Numbered from the stretch's first letter, positions 1 to 5,438 are shown. The stretch is DNA of 7,039 nt from Chloroflexota bacterium (GCA_003694775.1 RFJV01000047.1:1-7039); one strand, 5' to 3'. Notes: generated by a model from the sequence alone, not told the origin. Program-made: numbers and translations.

Positions 1-368
1 CCGGTCTGCTTCAGGTAGGCCTCTGCCTTTTTGGCGACATACCGCGGGTCGCGCGAGTACGGCTGGCGGGTGATGGGGTCGTAAATATCGCAGATAATGT
101 CCAGCGTGGGAACCTCAAAGAAGGGGTCCAGAAAGGTGGTGGTGACATCCGGAATCAGAATCATGTCCGATTCTTCAATCCGCTGAAAGCCGCGAATCGA
201 CGAACCGTCGAAGCCGAAACCTTCCTCGAACATATCTTCCGATACTTGTTTGGTAGACAGGCTGAAGTGATGCCACTGACCGAACGGGTCGGTGAACCGC
301 AGGTCAATCATCTTGACATCATGTTCCTTGATTAACTTGAAGACGTCTTTTACCGAGGACACACTCAT
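1..368 (-). CDS. glnA: Glutamine synthetase type I, N-terminal part (runs off the left edge)
   Basis: This is the first 122 codons of glutamine synthetase, the ATP-dependent ligase that makes glutamine from glutamate and ammonia in the cytoplasm. The translation begins MSVSSVKDVFKLIKEH. It contains the beta-grasp domain and the conserved loop GFDGSSIRGF at residues 52-61, whose Asp54 corresponds to the ammonium-binding Asp of bacterial GSI. The stretch YSRDPRYVAKKAEAYLKQTG (about 103-122) is typical of the long GSI-beta class. The start is supported by AAAAGGAG at 378-385, 9 nt upstream of ATG. The catalytic barrel and the adenylylation tyrosine region lie outside the window, so control by adenylylation cannot be judged. 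The gene is last in a minus-strand row after an Amt transporter and an unknown protein, 126 bp behind the latter. Identity is secure; the C-terminus is not visible. Confidence 0.96.
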   Translation of the reverse strand, partial: MSVSSVKDVFKLIKEHDVKMIDLRFTDPFGQWHHFSLSTKQVSEDMFEEGFGFDGSSIRGFQRIEESDMILIPDVTTTFLDPFFEVPTLDIICDIYDPITRQPYSRDPRYVAKKAEAYLKQT

Positions 369-377
369 TTTTGGAAA

Positions 378-385
378 CTCCTTTT
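378..385 (-). promoter_or_regulatory. Ribosome binding site of glnA
   Basis: The minus strand reads AAAAGGAG with a 9-nt spacer to the ATG at 368. It fixes the glnA start, because no other in-frame start nearby has a comparable site. Confidence 0.8.
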
Positions 386-403
386 GATAAGTTTGATATT
401 TTC

Positions 404-481
404 CGGCAGTTGCCGCCTCCGAGGTCAGCCGCAACTGCCGCTACAAGCGTTTTGAAGCGGTGAGGCGGAAGTGCATCCGCC
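404..481 (-). other. Two stem-loops in the leader of glnA
   Basis: Between the unknown gene and glnA the minus-strand RNA can form two hairpins. The first (481-464) has a 6-bp stem GGCGGA/TCCGCC and a 6-nt loop TGCACT. The second (440-404) has a perfect 10-bp stem CGGCAGTTGC/GCAACTGCCG and a 17-nt loop. Neither is followed by a T run (the second leads into GAAAATATC), so neither looks like an intrinsic terminator. They could be RNA-processing or stability elements that adjust glnA relative to the upstream genes, or part of a regulatory leader. The pairing is seen in the sequence; the role is inferred. Confidence 0.5.
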
Positions 482-494
482 CCGCCGGTAGATG

Positions 495-1460
495 CTACAT
501 CAGCTCCCTGACTTTCAAGCTGGTGGAAAGCCCCATCAAGCCGCGGCGGACAAAATCGCGGGCTACCCGGTCGCGCAGGTCTTCCAGGTCCTTGCCGAGA
601 TACAGGCTGTACCGGTCTTCGTCTTCCCGGTACTCCACGCCTATCAGACCCCGGCCGTTCTGGTAAACATCCAGAGCCATCAGGGCGGTGGTCAGGCGGG
701 CGGGGTACAGCTTGAGGGTACGCTTGACCTTTTCCCAGTACTCCGGCAGGAGCCGGTCCAGGCGCAGGTCAAAATTATCGCGCAGACGGTAGTCGGCAAT
801 CAGGGCCTGGGCCACCTGAGTGCGGAGAAGCAGGGCCTCGTAACCGCCGGAGAAATCCACCTCGCGCTTGCCGCTGGCCGCGTAGGTGTAGATGCTTTTT
901 TCGTCATCGGCCACAAAAACCGGAGCCCAGAATTCGTTGTCGCCGTCAAACTCGGGGCGCTTCTTCAGATAGAAGATAGGCCGGATAAGGGCCAGGGAGT
1001 TCTGGTTGACCCCCCGGACGTGCAGTTTTTCGCTTTTGCCGGGCCGGCCCAGCTCCCCGACGGCGTGCAGGTAGTCGGTCAGGTAATCGCGGACTTTTGC
1101 CAGCTCCACGTGGCGGAACACCGGGCCGCCGGGGGTCGTGGCAAAGACCTCGTCCCCCACAGTGTAAACGGGATACATCTGCCGCGACCGGCGGGCAATA
1201 AAGACGTAGGTAGGCAAACGAGACATATTGACCAGCCCCCGGAGCAGGCGGTCGGCCAAGTAGAGCATTTTATCCGTATCCTCTGCCTCTACCCGGAAGC
1301 CGCAGATTTCCACATTGTACATATCCTTACCGTTGGTGTGGCGGTAAACCGGAATATGGTGCACCGTTTCCACATCGATGGTCAGGCTGGTGATTTCTGC
1401 CCGGATAAGGTAAGGTATTTTGGCGTGAGCCACAGAGTTGGGTACTAAACTGATATTCAT
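495..1460 (-). CDS. Uncharacterised conserved-looking protein between amtB and glnA (321 aa)
   Basis: I do not recognise this protein. The start chosen is MNISLVPNSV at 1460, because AGGAGG (1468-1473) lies 7 nt upstream. A longer reading from 1508 would put its start codon inside a perfect hairpin and has no such site. The 321-residue product has no signal peptide and no membrane segment, so it is probably cytoplasmic. The first 90 residues alternate short hydrophobic stretches with charged residues, like an alpha/beta fold (IPYLIRAEITSLTIDVETV, then a helix MLYLADRLLRGLVNMSRL). The middle (about 149-215) has a mixed strand-like region with GVNQNSLALIRPIFYLKKRP. The last third is rich in Arg, Asp and Leu and looks helical, ending VRELM. 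I see no Walker, HTH, HD, Cys-pair or PII-like motif. It lies 71 bp after amtB and 126 bp before glnA on the same strand, so a role in ammonium handling or glutamine synthetase control is a guess from context only. Confidence 0.85.
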   Translation of the reverse strand: MNISLVPNSVAHAKIPYLIRAEITSLTIDVETVHHIPVYRHTNGKDMYNVEICGFRVEAEDTDKMLYLADRLLRGLVNMSRLPTYVFIARRSRQMYPVYTVGDEVFATTPGGPVFRHVELAKVRDYLTDYLHAVGELGRPGKSEKLHVRGVNQNSLALIRPIFYLKKRPEFDGDNEFWAPVFVADDEKSIYTYAASGKREVDFSGGYEALLLRTQVAQALIADYRLRDNFDLRLDRLLPEYWEKVKRTLKLYPARLTTALMALDVYQNGRGLIGVEYREDEDRYSLYLGKDLEDLRDRVARDFVRRGLMGLSTSLKVRELM

Positions 1461-1467
1461 TGCAACG

Positions 1468-1473
1468 CCTCCT
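1468..1473 (-). promoter_or_regulatory. Ribosome binding site deciding the start of the unknown gene
   Basis: A perfect AGGAGG on the minus strand lies 7 nt before the ATG at 1460. It favours this start over the longer reading from 1508. Confidence 0.85.
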
Positions 1474-1488
1474 GCTGGTGCGCTCCTG

Positions 1489-1516
1489 GGGGCGACATGC
1501 CGGAGCATGTCGCCCC
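1489..1516 (-). other. Perfect 12-bp hairpin with a UCCG tetraloop between amtB and the unknown gene
   Basis: The arms GGGGCGACATGC and GCATGTCGCCCC pair without mismatch around a 4-nt loop. On the minus-strand RNA the loop is UCCG closed by a C-G pair, which belongs to the very stable cUNCGg class. It begins 15 nt after the amtB stop codon. No T run follows on the minus strand (next bases AGGAGCGC), so it should not be an efficient intrinsic terminator. A 3'-end stabiliser for the amtB message, or a processing or pausing point setting the amtB to glnA ratio, is the likely use. The structure is certain as sequence; the function is inferred. Confidence 0.7.
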
Positions 1517-1531
1517 ATCACCGGTTGACGA

Positions 1532-2938
1532 TTATCCCGCCGACTCAGCCGCCGGCATCATCACCCGCTCACCCGGCTGGGCATTGACCACGCGAGCGCC
1601 AAATTCAGGATAGCTAATCGTACCGTGTTCGGTCAGGTCCAGACCCTCCAGTTCCTCCTGCGGAGACACCCGGATGCCCATCACCACATCGGCGGTCTTG
1701 AAGACGATGAAGGCCGTCACAAAGGCCCACAGGCCAACCGCCAGCACCCCAATGGCCTGAACGCTGAGCTGAGCAAACCCGCCGCCGTAGAACAGCCCGG
1801 CCACTTCTCCCATTCCGGTCAGTGCCCCGGCGGCCGGAGCGGCAAACAGGCCAACCGCCAGCGTGCCCCAGGCCCCGTTGATAGCGTGTACAGCCACCGC
1901 GCCCACCGGGTCGTCCACCTTCAGCACCCGCTCGATGAAGAGCAGGCCGTACACCAGCACCACCCCGGCCAGCAGACCAATCACCAGCGCCCCGATGGGG
2001 GTGACGCTGGCCGTACCGGCCGTAATCGCCACCAGACCGGCCAGCGCCCCGTTGAGGGCCATTTCCGTAGACGGATGTCCCGTCTTCACCCAGTTGACCA
2101 GCAAAGCCGACACTGCCCCGGCCGCGGCGGCCATATTCGTGGTGACCGCAATGTAGCCGATACCGGGGTTCATCCCGCTCAGGGTACTGCCGGGGTTGAA
2201 CCCAAACCAGCCAAACCAGAGAATGAACACCCCCAGCGCGGCCAGGGTCAGGCTGTGGCCGGGGATTACGTTGCTGGAGCCATCCTTGTTGAACTTGCCG
2301 ATGCGGGGTCCCAGCACAATGGCGCCGGCCAGGGCCGCCCAGCCGCCCACACTGTGAACAATGGTCGAACCGGCAAAGTCAATGAACCCCAGGTCGGCCA
2401 GCCAGCCACCGCCCCACAGCCAGTGCCCGGAAATGGGGTAGATAATCCCCACAATAATCACACTGTACACCAGATAGGCCGAGAACTTCAGCCGCTCGGC
2501 CACCGCGCCGGACACGATGGTAGCCGCGGTCCCGGCAAAAACCAGCTGGAACAGGAAGCCGGCCCAATCGTAGGCGCTGTCCGGCCCAAAGCCCAGCTTG
2601 CTGAGGAAGAAGTTATCGGTGCCGATGATGCCGGCGTACGACGCGCCGTACATCAGGCCAAAGCCGATGGCAAAGTAAAGGAGGGAACCCACAGCAAAGT
2701 CCATCAGATTTTTCAACAGCAGGTTGGCCGCATTTTTGGAGCGGCTGAAGCCGCTTTCGACCATAGCAAACCCGGCCTGCATAAAGAAGACCAGAAATGC
2801 GGCCAGGAGAAGCCAGATAACATCAATCTGGCTTTCCGGAGTGGGACCGCCATCCTGAGCATAGGCAACTCCTCCTACGGTCAGGGCCAGCATTACTGCC
2901 GTGGGAAGCGCACGCTTCCAATGTCGTAGCTTCATCAT
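1532..2938 (-). CDS. amtB: Ammonium transporter, Amt/Rh family
   Basis: This inner-membrane ammonium channel has 468 residues from the chosen start. AAAGGAG (2946-2952) sits 7 nt before the first of two adjacent ATGs (2938, 2935). Reading further upstream in frame adds 32 residues that fall in the untranslated leader. Residues 1-27 (KLRHWKRALPTAVMLALTV, ending AYA) form a signal peptide as in E. coli AmtB. About eleven hydrophobic segments follow. Family landmarks seen are: Phe134 in QLVFAGTAATIVSGA, near the outer gate; Asp187 in FIDFAGSTIVHSVGG; the twin pore histidines His195 and His351 (AVAVHAINGAWG); and GWFGFNPGS (about 243-251). The cytoplasmic tail of some 48 residues includes EELEGLDLTEHG, the kind of tail that PII proteins bind in relatives, although no PII gene is visible here. 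Its own promoter and a terminator-bearing leader lie upstream, so expression is probably controlled by attenuation through the adjacent ANTAR regulator. Confidence 0.96.
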   Translation of the reverse strand: MMKLRHWKRALPTAVMLALTVGGVAYAQDGGPTPESQIDVIWLLLAAFLVFFMQAGFAMVESGFSRSKNAANLLLKNLMDFAVGSLLYFAIGFGLMYGASYAGIIGTDNFFLSKLGFGPDSAYDWAGFLFQLVFAGTAATIVSGAVAERLKFSAYLVYSVIIVGIIYPISGHWLWGGGWLADLGFIDFAGSTIVHSVGGWAALAGAIVLGPRIGKFNKDGSSNVIPGHSLTLAALGVFILWFGWFGFNPGSTLSGMNPGIGYIAVTTNMAAAAGAVSALLVNWVKTGHPSTEMALNGALAGLVAITAGTASVTPIGALVIGLLAGVVLVYGLLFIERVLKVDDPVGAVAVHAINGAWGTLAVGLFAAPAAGALTGMGEVAGLFYGGGFAQLSVQAIGVLAVGLWAFVTAFIVFKTADVVMGIRVSPQEELEGLDLTEHGTISYPEFGARVVNAQPGERVMMPAAESAG

Positions 2939-2945
2939 AGCAACA

Positions 2946-2952
2946 CTCCTTT
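2946..2952 (-). promoter_or_regulatory. Ribosome binding site deciding the amtB start
   Basis: AAAGGAG on the minus strand stands 7 nt before ATG 2938 and 10 nt before ATG 2935. Either Met gives the same signal peptide. The spacing slightly favours 2938 and excludes the in-frame extension to 3034. Confidence 0.8.
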
Positions 2953-3036
2953 CTTGAAAAATTTGGTGATGGTTGAACAAAACTGCCGTCGCCATCACAC
3001 CGTTGTACTGGCGGGTCCCAATGCCGAGCGGCAAAT

Positions 3037-3079
3037 AAAAAAGCCCTCAGCGCGACATTCCATTCGCGGCTGAGGGCTT
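3037..3079 (-). terminator. Intrinsic terminator inside the amtB leader (attenuator)
   Basis: On the minus strand, AAGCCCTCAGC (3079-3069) pairs perfectly with GCTGAGGGCTT (3051-3041). The stem extends by GCG/CGC after a one-base bulge and closes on a loop of 8-10 nt. The 3' arm runs straight into a T run (TTTTTT, then ATTT). It lies downstream of the promoter at 3147-3119 and about 100 nt before the amtB start, so it would end amtB transcripts early unless the stem is prevented. It may also stop readthrough from the response regulator gene. Its 5' arm can pair instead in the hairpin at 3090-3072. Confidence 0.85.
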
Positions 3080-3090
3080 CTCGGCTCCTC
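3072..3090 (-). promoter_or_regulatory. Candidate antiterminator hairpin, possible ANTAR target
   Basis: The minus strand GAGGAGC-CGAGAA-GCCCTC folds into a six-pair stem with one bulged A and a 6-nt loop. Its 3' arm GCCCTC is also the 5' arm of the terminator, so the two structures exclude each other. ANTAR proteins such as NasR and EutV bind paired hexaloop hairpins, the second of which overlaps a terminator; conserved loop bases are A1 and G4. Here G4 is present but position 1 is C. A weaker upstream hairpin, TCAAAA/TTTTGA with a 10-nt loop (3110-3089), could be the partner, although its loop is not a hexamer. The exclusion is seen; binding by the ANTAR protein is inferred. Confidence 0.55.
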
Positions 3091-3118
3091 AAAAATCTAT
3101 CTTGTTTTGATGGCCCGA

Positions 3119-3147
3119 AGTATAGCAGATTTTTTTAACCTTGTCAA
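3119..3147 (-). promoter_or_regulatory. Sigma70-type promoter of amtB
   Basis: The minus strand carries TTGACA (3147-3142), a 17-nt spacer and TATACT (3124-3119). The -35 box is a full consensus match and the -10 box matches 5 of 6. Transcription would begin near 3112, giving a leader of about 170 nt before the amtB ATG. It lies just after the stop of the response regulator gene, so amtB and its followers can be expressed apart from the regulator. So strong a promoter suits control by a downstream attenuator rather than by an activator. Confidence 0.8.
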
Positions 3148-3171
3148 GGGGGGTGCGTCTTTTTTAAGGTT

Positions 3172-3738
3172 CTATTTTCCCCCGACGGCTATGACCGCCT
3201 CGGCAACGTCCTTCATCGAACAGCGTTTTTCGCGGGCCGTGGCCTGAAGCCGGCGGTACGCCTCCTCCTCCGACAGCCCCGCGGCCACCAGAATACGCCG
3301 GGCGGCATCGATAACGTCCCGGGCCTCAAGCTGGTTGCGCAGTTTGTAGACCTGCCGGGCCGTGGCCTGCATCTGCCGGAAGCGGTCAACCGCCACCTCC
3401 AGAGCCGGGCCCAGCCGCTCCTCCTGCACCGGCTTGATGAGATAGCCCATCACCGCCGCGTTGGCCGCCCGCTCGATAAGCTCCCGGTCGGAGTAGGCGG
3501 TCAGCATTACGATGGGCAGGGGCATCTCCCGGCTCAAAATTTCGGCCACGGTCAGGCCGTCTGTGCCGGGCATTTTGATGTCCAGCAACAGCAGGTCGGG
3601 CCGGTGCTGTTTGACCTTCTCCAGCGCCTCATCCCCATTGGCCGCCGTATCCACCACCCGATGTCCCAGCGCGGTCACCATCGCCCGCAGGCCCATCCGG
3701 ATGACAGCTTCATCGTCCACAATGATAATTCTCAGCAT
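3172..3738 (-). CDS. Response regulator with receiver and ANTAR RNA-binding domain
   Basis: The 188-residue protein has a receiver domain (about 2-120) followed by an ANTAR domain (about 125-186). The receiver keeps the acidic pair Asp8-Asp9, phosphoacceptor Asp53 in LLLLDIKMPG, Thr80 in VMLTAYSD, and Lys102 in YLIKPV, so it should be phosphorylatable. The C-terminal part, KLRNQLEARDVIDAARRIL then GLSEEEAYRRLQATA and DVAEAVI, matches the three-helix ANTAR pattern. Related proteins (NasT/AmiR class, EutV) bind leader RNA and prevent terminator formation. The amtB leader next door has such a terminator, which makes cis control of amtB and glnA the natural reading. No sensor kinase lies beside it here. 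The best Shine-Dalgarno match, AAGGAG (3754-3759), is 15 nt from the ATG, unusually far; no nearer in-frame start exists. Confidence 0.93.
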   Translation of the reverse strand: MLRIIIVDDEAVIRMGLRAMVTALGHRVVDTAANGDEALEKVKQHRPDLLLLDIKMPGTDGLTVAEILSREMPLPIVMLTAYSDRELIERAANAAVMGYLIKPVQEERLGPALEVAVDRFRQMQATARQVYKLRNQLEARDVIDAARRILVAAGLSEEEAYRRLQATAREKRCSMKDVAEAVIAVGGK

Positions 3739-3772
3739 CGTCCGCTTTTTTGTCTCCTTCTGCTCCGTTGTT

Positions 3773-3812
3773 CCGGCCCAATTTTAGACCGGGCCGGCTA
3801 ATTTTGAAAATT
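3773..3812 (-). promoter_or_regulatory. Candidate promoter of the ANTAR regulator with overlapping dyads
   Basis: On the minus strand TTTTCA (3810-3805), an 18-nt spacer and TAAAAT (3786-3781) form a plausible but weak promoter. The -10 box lies between perfect 7-bp inverted arms CCGGCCC (3773-3779) and GGGCCGG (3791-3797). The -35 box overlaps the 13-bp palindrome AATTTTGAAAATT (3800-3812). The dyads could be repressor sites or, if transcribed, RNA hairpins. Box matches are only 4/6 and 5/6, so this is tentative. Confidence 0.4.
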
Positions 3813-3840
3813 CAGCGGAGGAATGGGCAAATTGTATTTA

Positions 3841-4040
3841 TTCAGCCGTCCACGAATAAAACACGAATGCACGAATAACTAACCTCGCCGGCAGTACTGA
3901 TAAGCAGGACGTAACTGCTCAGATTTTGCAAGCTGTTCCAGAAACCGGCTTTTTCCCTGGTACATTTCGTCCACTCGTCCATTCGTCCATTCGTAAATTC
4001 GTAAATTTGTGTATTCGTGAAAAATTCGCGGACGGCTGAA
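3841..4040. repeat. About 200-bp segment bounded by 17-bp imperfect inverted repeats
   Basis: TTCAGCCGTCCACGAAT (3841-3857) is matched in inverted form by ATTCGCGGACGGCTGAA (4024-4040) with one mismatch. A second inverted pair, GTAACTGCTCAG (3911-3922) and CTGAACAGTTAC (4036-4047), also has one mismatch in 12. The motif GGCTGAA followed by AACAGTTA recurs at 4163-4182 with a short insertion. There is no coding capacity and I see no clear target-site duplication. It could be a decayed miniature mobile element or layered copies of an interspersed repeat family. Confidence 0.5.
3965..4020. repeat. Octameric tandem repeat, seven units of ATTCGTNN
   Basis: Seven consecutive 8-bp units read TTTCGTCC, ACTCGTCC, ATTCGTCC, ATTCGTAA, ATTCGTAA, ATTTGTGT, ATTCGTGA. 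A shorter set recurs at 4121-4144 (ATTCGTCC, ATTCGTGA, TTTCGTGT) and again at 4151-4158. The inverse unit CACGAAT appears three times at 3851-3876. This is simple-repeat DNA of unknown use, outside any gene. Confidence 0.8.
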
Positions 4041-4052
4041 CAGTTACACCCT

Positions 4053-4087
4053 GTCTACCGTCTACTGTCTACCGTTTACCGTATTTT
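4053..4087. repeat. Heptameric tandem repeat, GTCTACC type
   Basis: Five consecutive 7-bp units read GTCTACC, GTCTACT, GTCTACC, GTTTACC and a decayed GTATTTT. The period of 7 recalls the short tandemly repeated repetitive sequences of cyanobacteria, but the unit differs. Another heptad array lies at 6240-6274. Confidence 0.75.
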
Positions 4088-4120
4088 CAGAGGAGGCCAT
4101 TCTGCGCCATCTGTTCATTA

Positions 4121-4158
4121 ATTCGTCCATTCGTGATTTCGTGTTCGCGTTTTCGTGT
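4121..4158. repeat. Second, shorter octameric repeat tract
   Basis: Units ATTCGTCC, ATTCGTGA and TTTCGTGT run in tandem at 4121-4144. After a 6-nt step (TCGCGT), TTTCGTGT recurs at 4151-4158. It is the same family as the tract at 3965-4020. Confidence 0.65.
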
Positions 4159-4181
4159 TTCTGGCTGAAGCGGAACAGTTA

Positions 4182-4190
4182 TGTTATAAT
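4182..4190 (+). promoter_or_regulatory. Extended -10 promoter of the dNTPase gene
   Basis: TGTTATAAT is a perfect TATAAT with an extended TG one base upstream. At 17 nt upstream there is only a poor -35 match (TGGCTG), which an extended -10 can tolerate. It lies about 50 bp before the start codon and is the best promoter for the rightward genes. Confidence 0.6.
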
Positions 4191-4239
4191 TTAATTATCT
4201 TTCCGCCCTGTTGCTTTTAATTTTAGAGGAGCGTAACCA

Positions 4240-5394
4240 ATGATGATTACCCGCCAGGAAATTGAAGCTCAGGAAGCCGAACGGCTGGCCCCGTACGGCA
4301 TGTGCAGTAGAGACTCGCTGGGGCGGCGCGTCCCGGAAGACGAGCACCCCTACCGGACCGCCTACCAGCGCGACCGGGACCGCATCATCCATACCACCGC
4401 TTTCCGCCGGCTGGAGTACAAAACCCAGGTCTTCATCATCACCGAGGGCGACTACTACCGCACCCGCCTGACCCACACCATCGAGGTGGCCCAGATTGGC
4501 CGCACCATCGCCCGCGCCCTGCGCGTCAACGAGGACCTGACCGAGGCCATCTGCCTGGCCCACGACCTGGGCCACAGCCCCTTTGGACACAGCGGTGAAA
4601 CCGCGCTCAACACCCTGATGACCGACCACGGCGGCTTTGACCACAACTACCAGAGCTTCCGTATTGTGGAAAAGCTGGAGCGCCGTTTCCCGGACTTCAA
4701 CGGCCTGAACCTGACCTGGGAAGTGCGGGAAGGCATCCTCAAGCACGAAACCGAGTACGACAAAAGCCAGGTCACTGCCTTTGAACCCCAATGGCGGCCC
4801 ACCGTAGAGGCCCAGATTGTCAACTTTGCCGACGAGATTGCCTACACCACCGCAGACCTGGACGACGGCCTCCGCTCCGGTCTCATCACCCCGGCCCAGC
4901 TCAAGGATATCGAGTTCTGGCGGCTGGTGGTCGACGAACTGGGCATCAACCCCACCGAAAGCTTTTCCGAGATGGACCGCCACCGCATCATCCGCCGCCT
5001 GGTGGGCAAGGAAGTCAGCGATGTGGTGCAGACCACCAGCGACCGGCTTCAATCGCTCAACATCCGCAGTGTGGCCGACATCCGCAACCTGCCGGAAAAT
5101 ATCGTCACCCATTCGGAAAAGGTACAGCAGATGAACCGGGAGCTGAAAGATTTCCTGCTGAACAACCTGTATCTGCACTGGCGGGTCATGCGGATGGATA
5201 TGAAAGCCAAGCGCTTCATTGGCCGGCTGTTCGAAGCCTATACCCGGTCGCCGGTTATCCTGCCGACCAGCGTCCAGGCCCTGATTGAGCGCCGCGGCCT
5301 GCACCGGGCCGTCTGCGACTACATCGCCGGAATGACCGACCGGTACGCCCTCCAGGAATACCAAAAGCTGTTCGACCCGATGGAGCGGGTGTAG
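4240..5394 (+). CDS. dgt: Deoxynucleoside triphosphate triphosphohydrolase (dGTPase family), HD domain
   Basis: This 384-residue cytoplasmic enzyme family cleaves dNTPs to a deoxynucleoside and tripolyphosphate, trimming the nucleotide pool. The start is set by GAGGAG (4226-4231) 8 nt before the first of two adjacent ATGs. The family block RDRDRIIHTTAFRRLEYKTQ (44-63) is present. The HD metal site is complete: His79 in RLTHTIEV, His108-Asp109 in LAHDLGHSPFGH, and Asp198 in NFADEIAYTTADLDDGL. EGILKHE (164-170) is another conserved stretch. The C-terminal third is helical and ends QEYQKLFDPMERV. Its length suits the shorter dGTPase-like class rather than the roughly 500-residue E. coli Dgt, so the nucleotide preference is uncertain and the family name is safer than strict dGTPase. 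It stands alone, 149 bp before the iron repressor gene. Confidence 0.94.
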   Translation: MMITRQEIEAQEAERLAPYGMCSRDSLGRRVPEDEHPYRTAYQRDRDRIIHTTAFRRLEYKTQVFIITEGDYYRTRLTHTIEVAQIGRTIARALRVNEDLTEAICLAHDLGHSPFGHSGETALNTLMTDHGGFDHNYQSFRIVEKLERRFPDFNGLNLTWEVREGILKHETEYDKSQVTAFEPQWRPTVEAQIVNFADEIAYTTADLDDGLRSGLITPAQLKDIEFWRLVVDELGINPTESFSEMDRHRIIRRLVGKEVSDVVQTTSDRLQSLNIRSVADIRNLPENIVTHSEKVQQMNRELKDFLLNNLYLHWRVMRMDMKAKRFIGRLFEAYTRSPVILPTSVQALIERRGLHRAVCDYIAGMTDRYALQEYQKLFDPMERV

Positions 5395-5438
5395 TTCCGC
5401 CCCGGCAAAATTTACCCCCGGTTAACTTCAAACTTAAT

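Larger units (their letters stand above)
3739..4239. other. Gene-free divergent spacer rich in short repeats
   Basis: I find no reading frame with gene-like composition or a ribosome site in these 501 bp. It separates the leftward nitrogen cluster from the rightward genes. It holds a candidate promoter at each end and, between them, several short tandem and inverted repeats listed separately. Base composition turns AT-rich relative to the genes. Confidence 0.7.

Noticed and set aside
464..481. Hexaloop AGTGCA with A1 and G4, as in ANTAR targets
   Set aside because: The match is on the plus strand, but the genes are read from the minus strand, where the loop is TGCACT.
492..1448. Open frame on the plus strand opposite the unknown gene
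   Set aside because: The minus-strand frame has a perfect AGGAGG, fits the operon direction and gives a balanced composition; the plus-strand product is rich in Gln, Val and His with no start signal.
1461..1508. Longer start for the unknown protein
   Set aside because: The ATG at 1508 is inside a perfect hairpin without a ribosome site, whereas 1460 has AGGAGG at 7 nt.
1625..2929. Long open frame (434 codons) on the plus strand opposite amtB
   Set aside because: It is antisense to a clear Amt protein; its product is Gln/Gly/His/Pro-rich low-complexity sequence without domains, an effect of GC-rich codon use.
2939..3034. In-frame 32-codon N-terminal extension of AmtB
   Set aside because: It lies in the untranslated leader just after the terminator, has no ribosome site, and would bury the signal peptide.
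3851..4160. CRISPR array suspected from the repeated ATTCGT units
   Set aside because: Units are 8 bp, contiguous and degenerate, with no unique spacers and no cas genes nearby.
4195..5364. Long open frame (389 codons) on the minus strand opposite dgt
   Set aside because: The plus-strand frame has a full HD active site and a good ribosome site; the antisense product has no recognisable motif.
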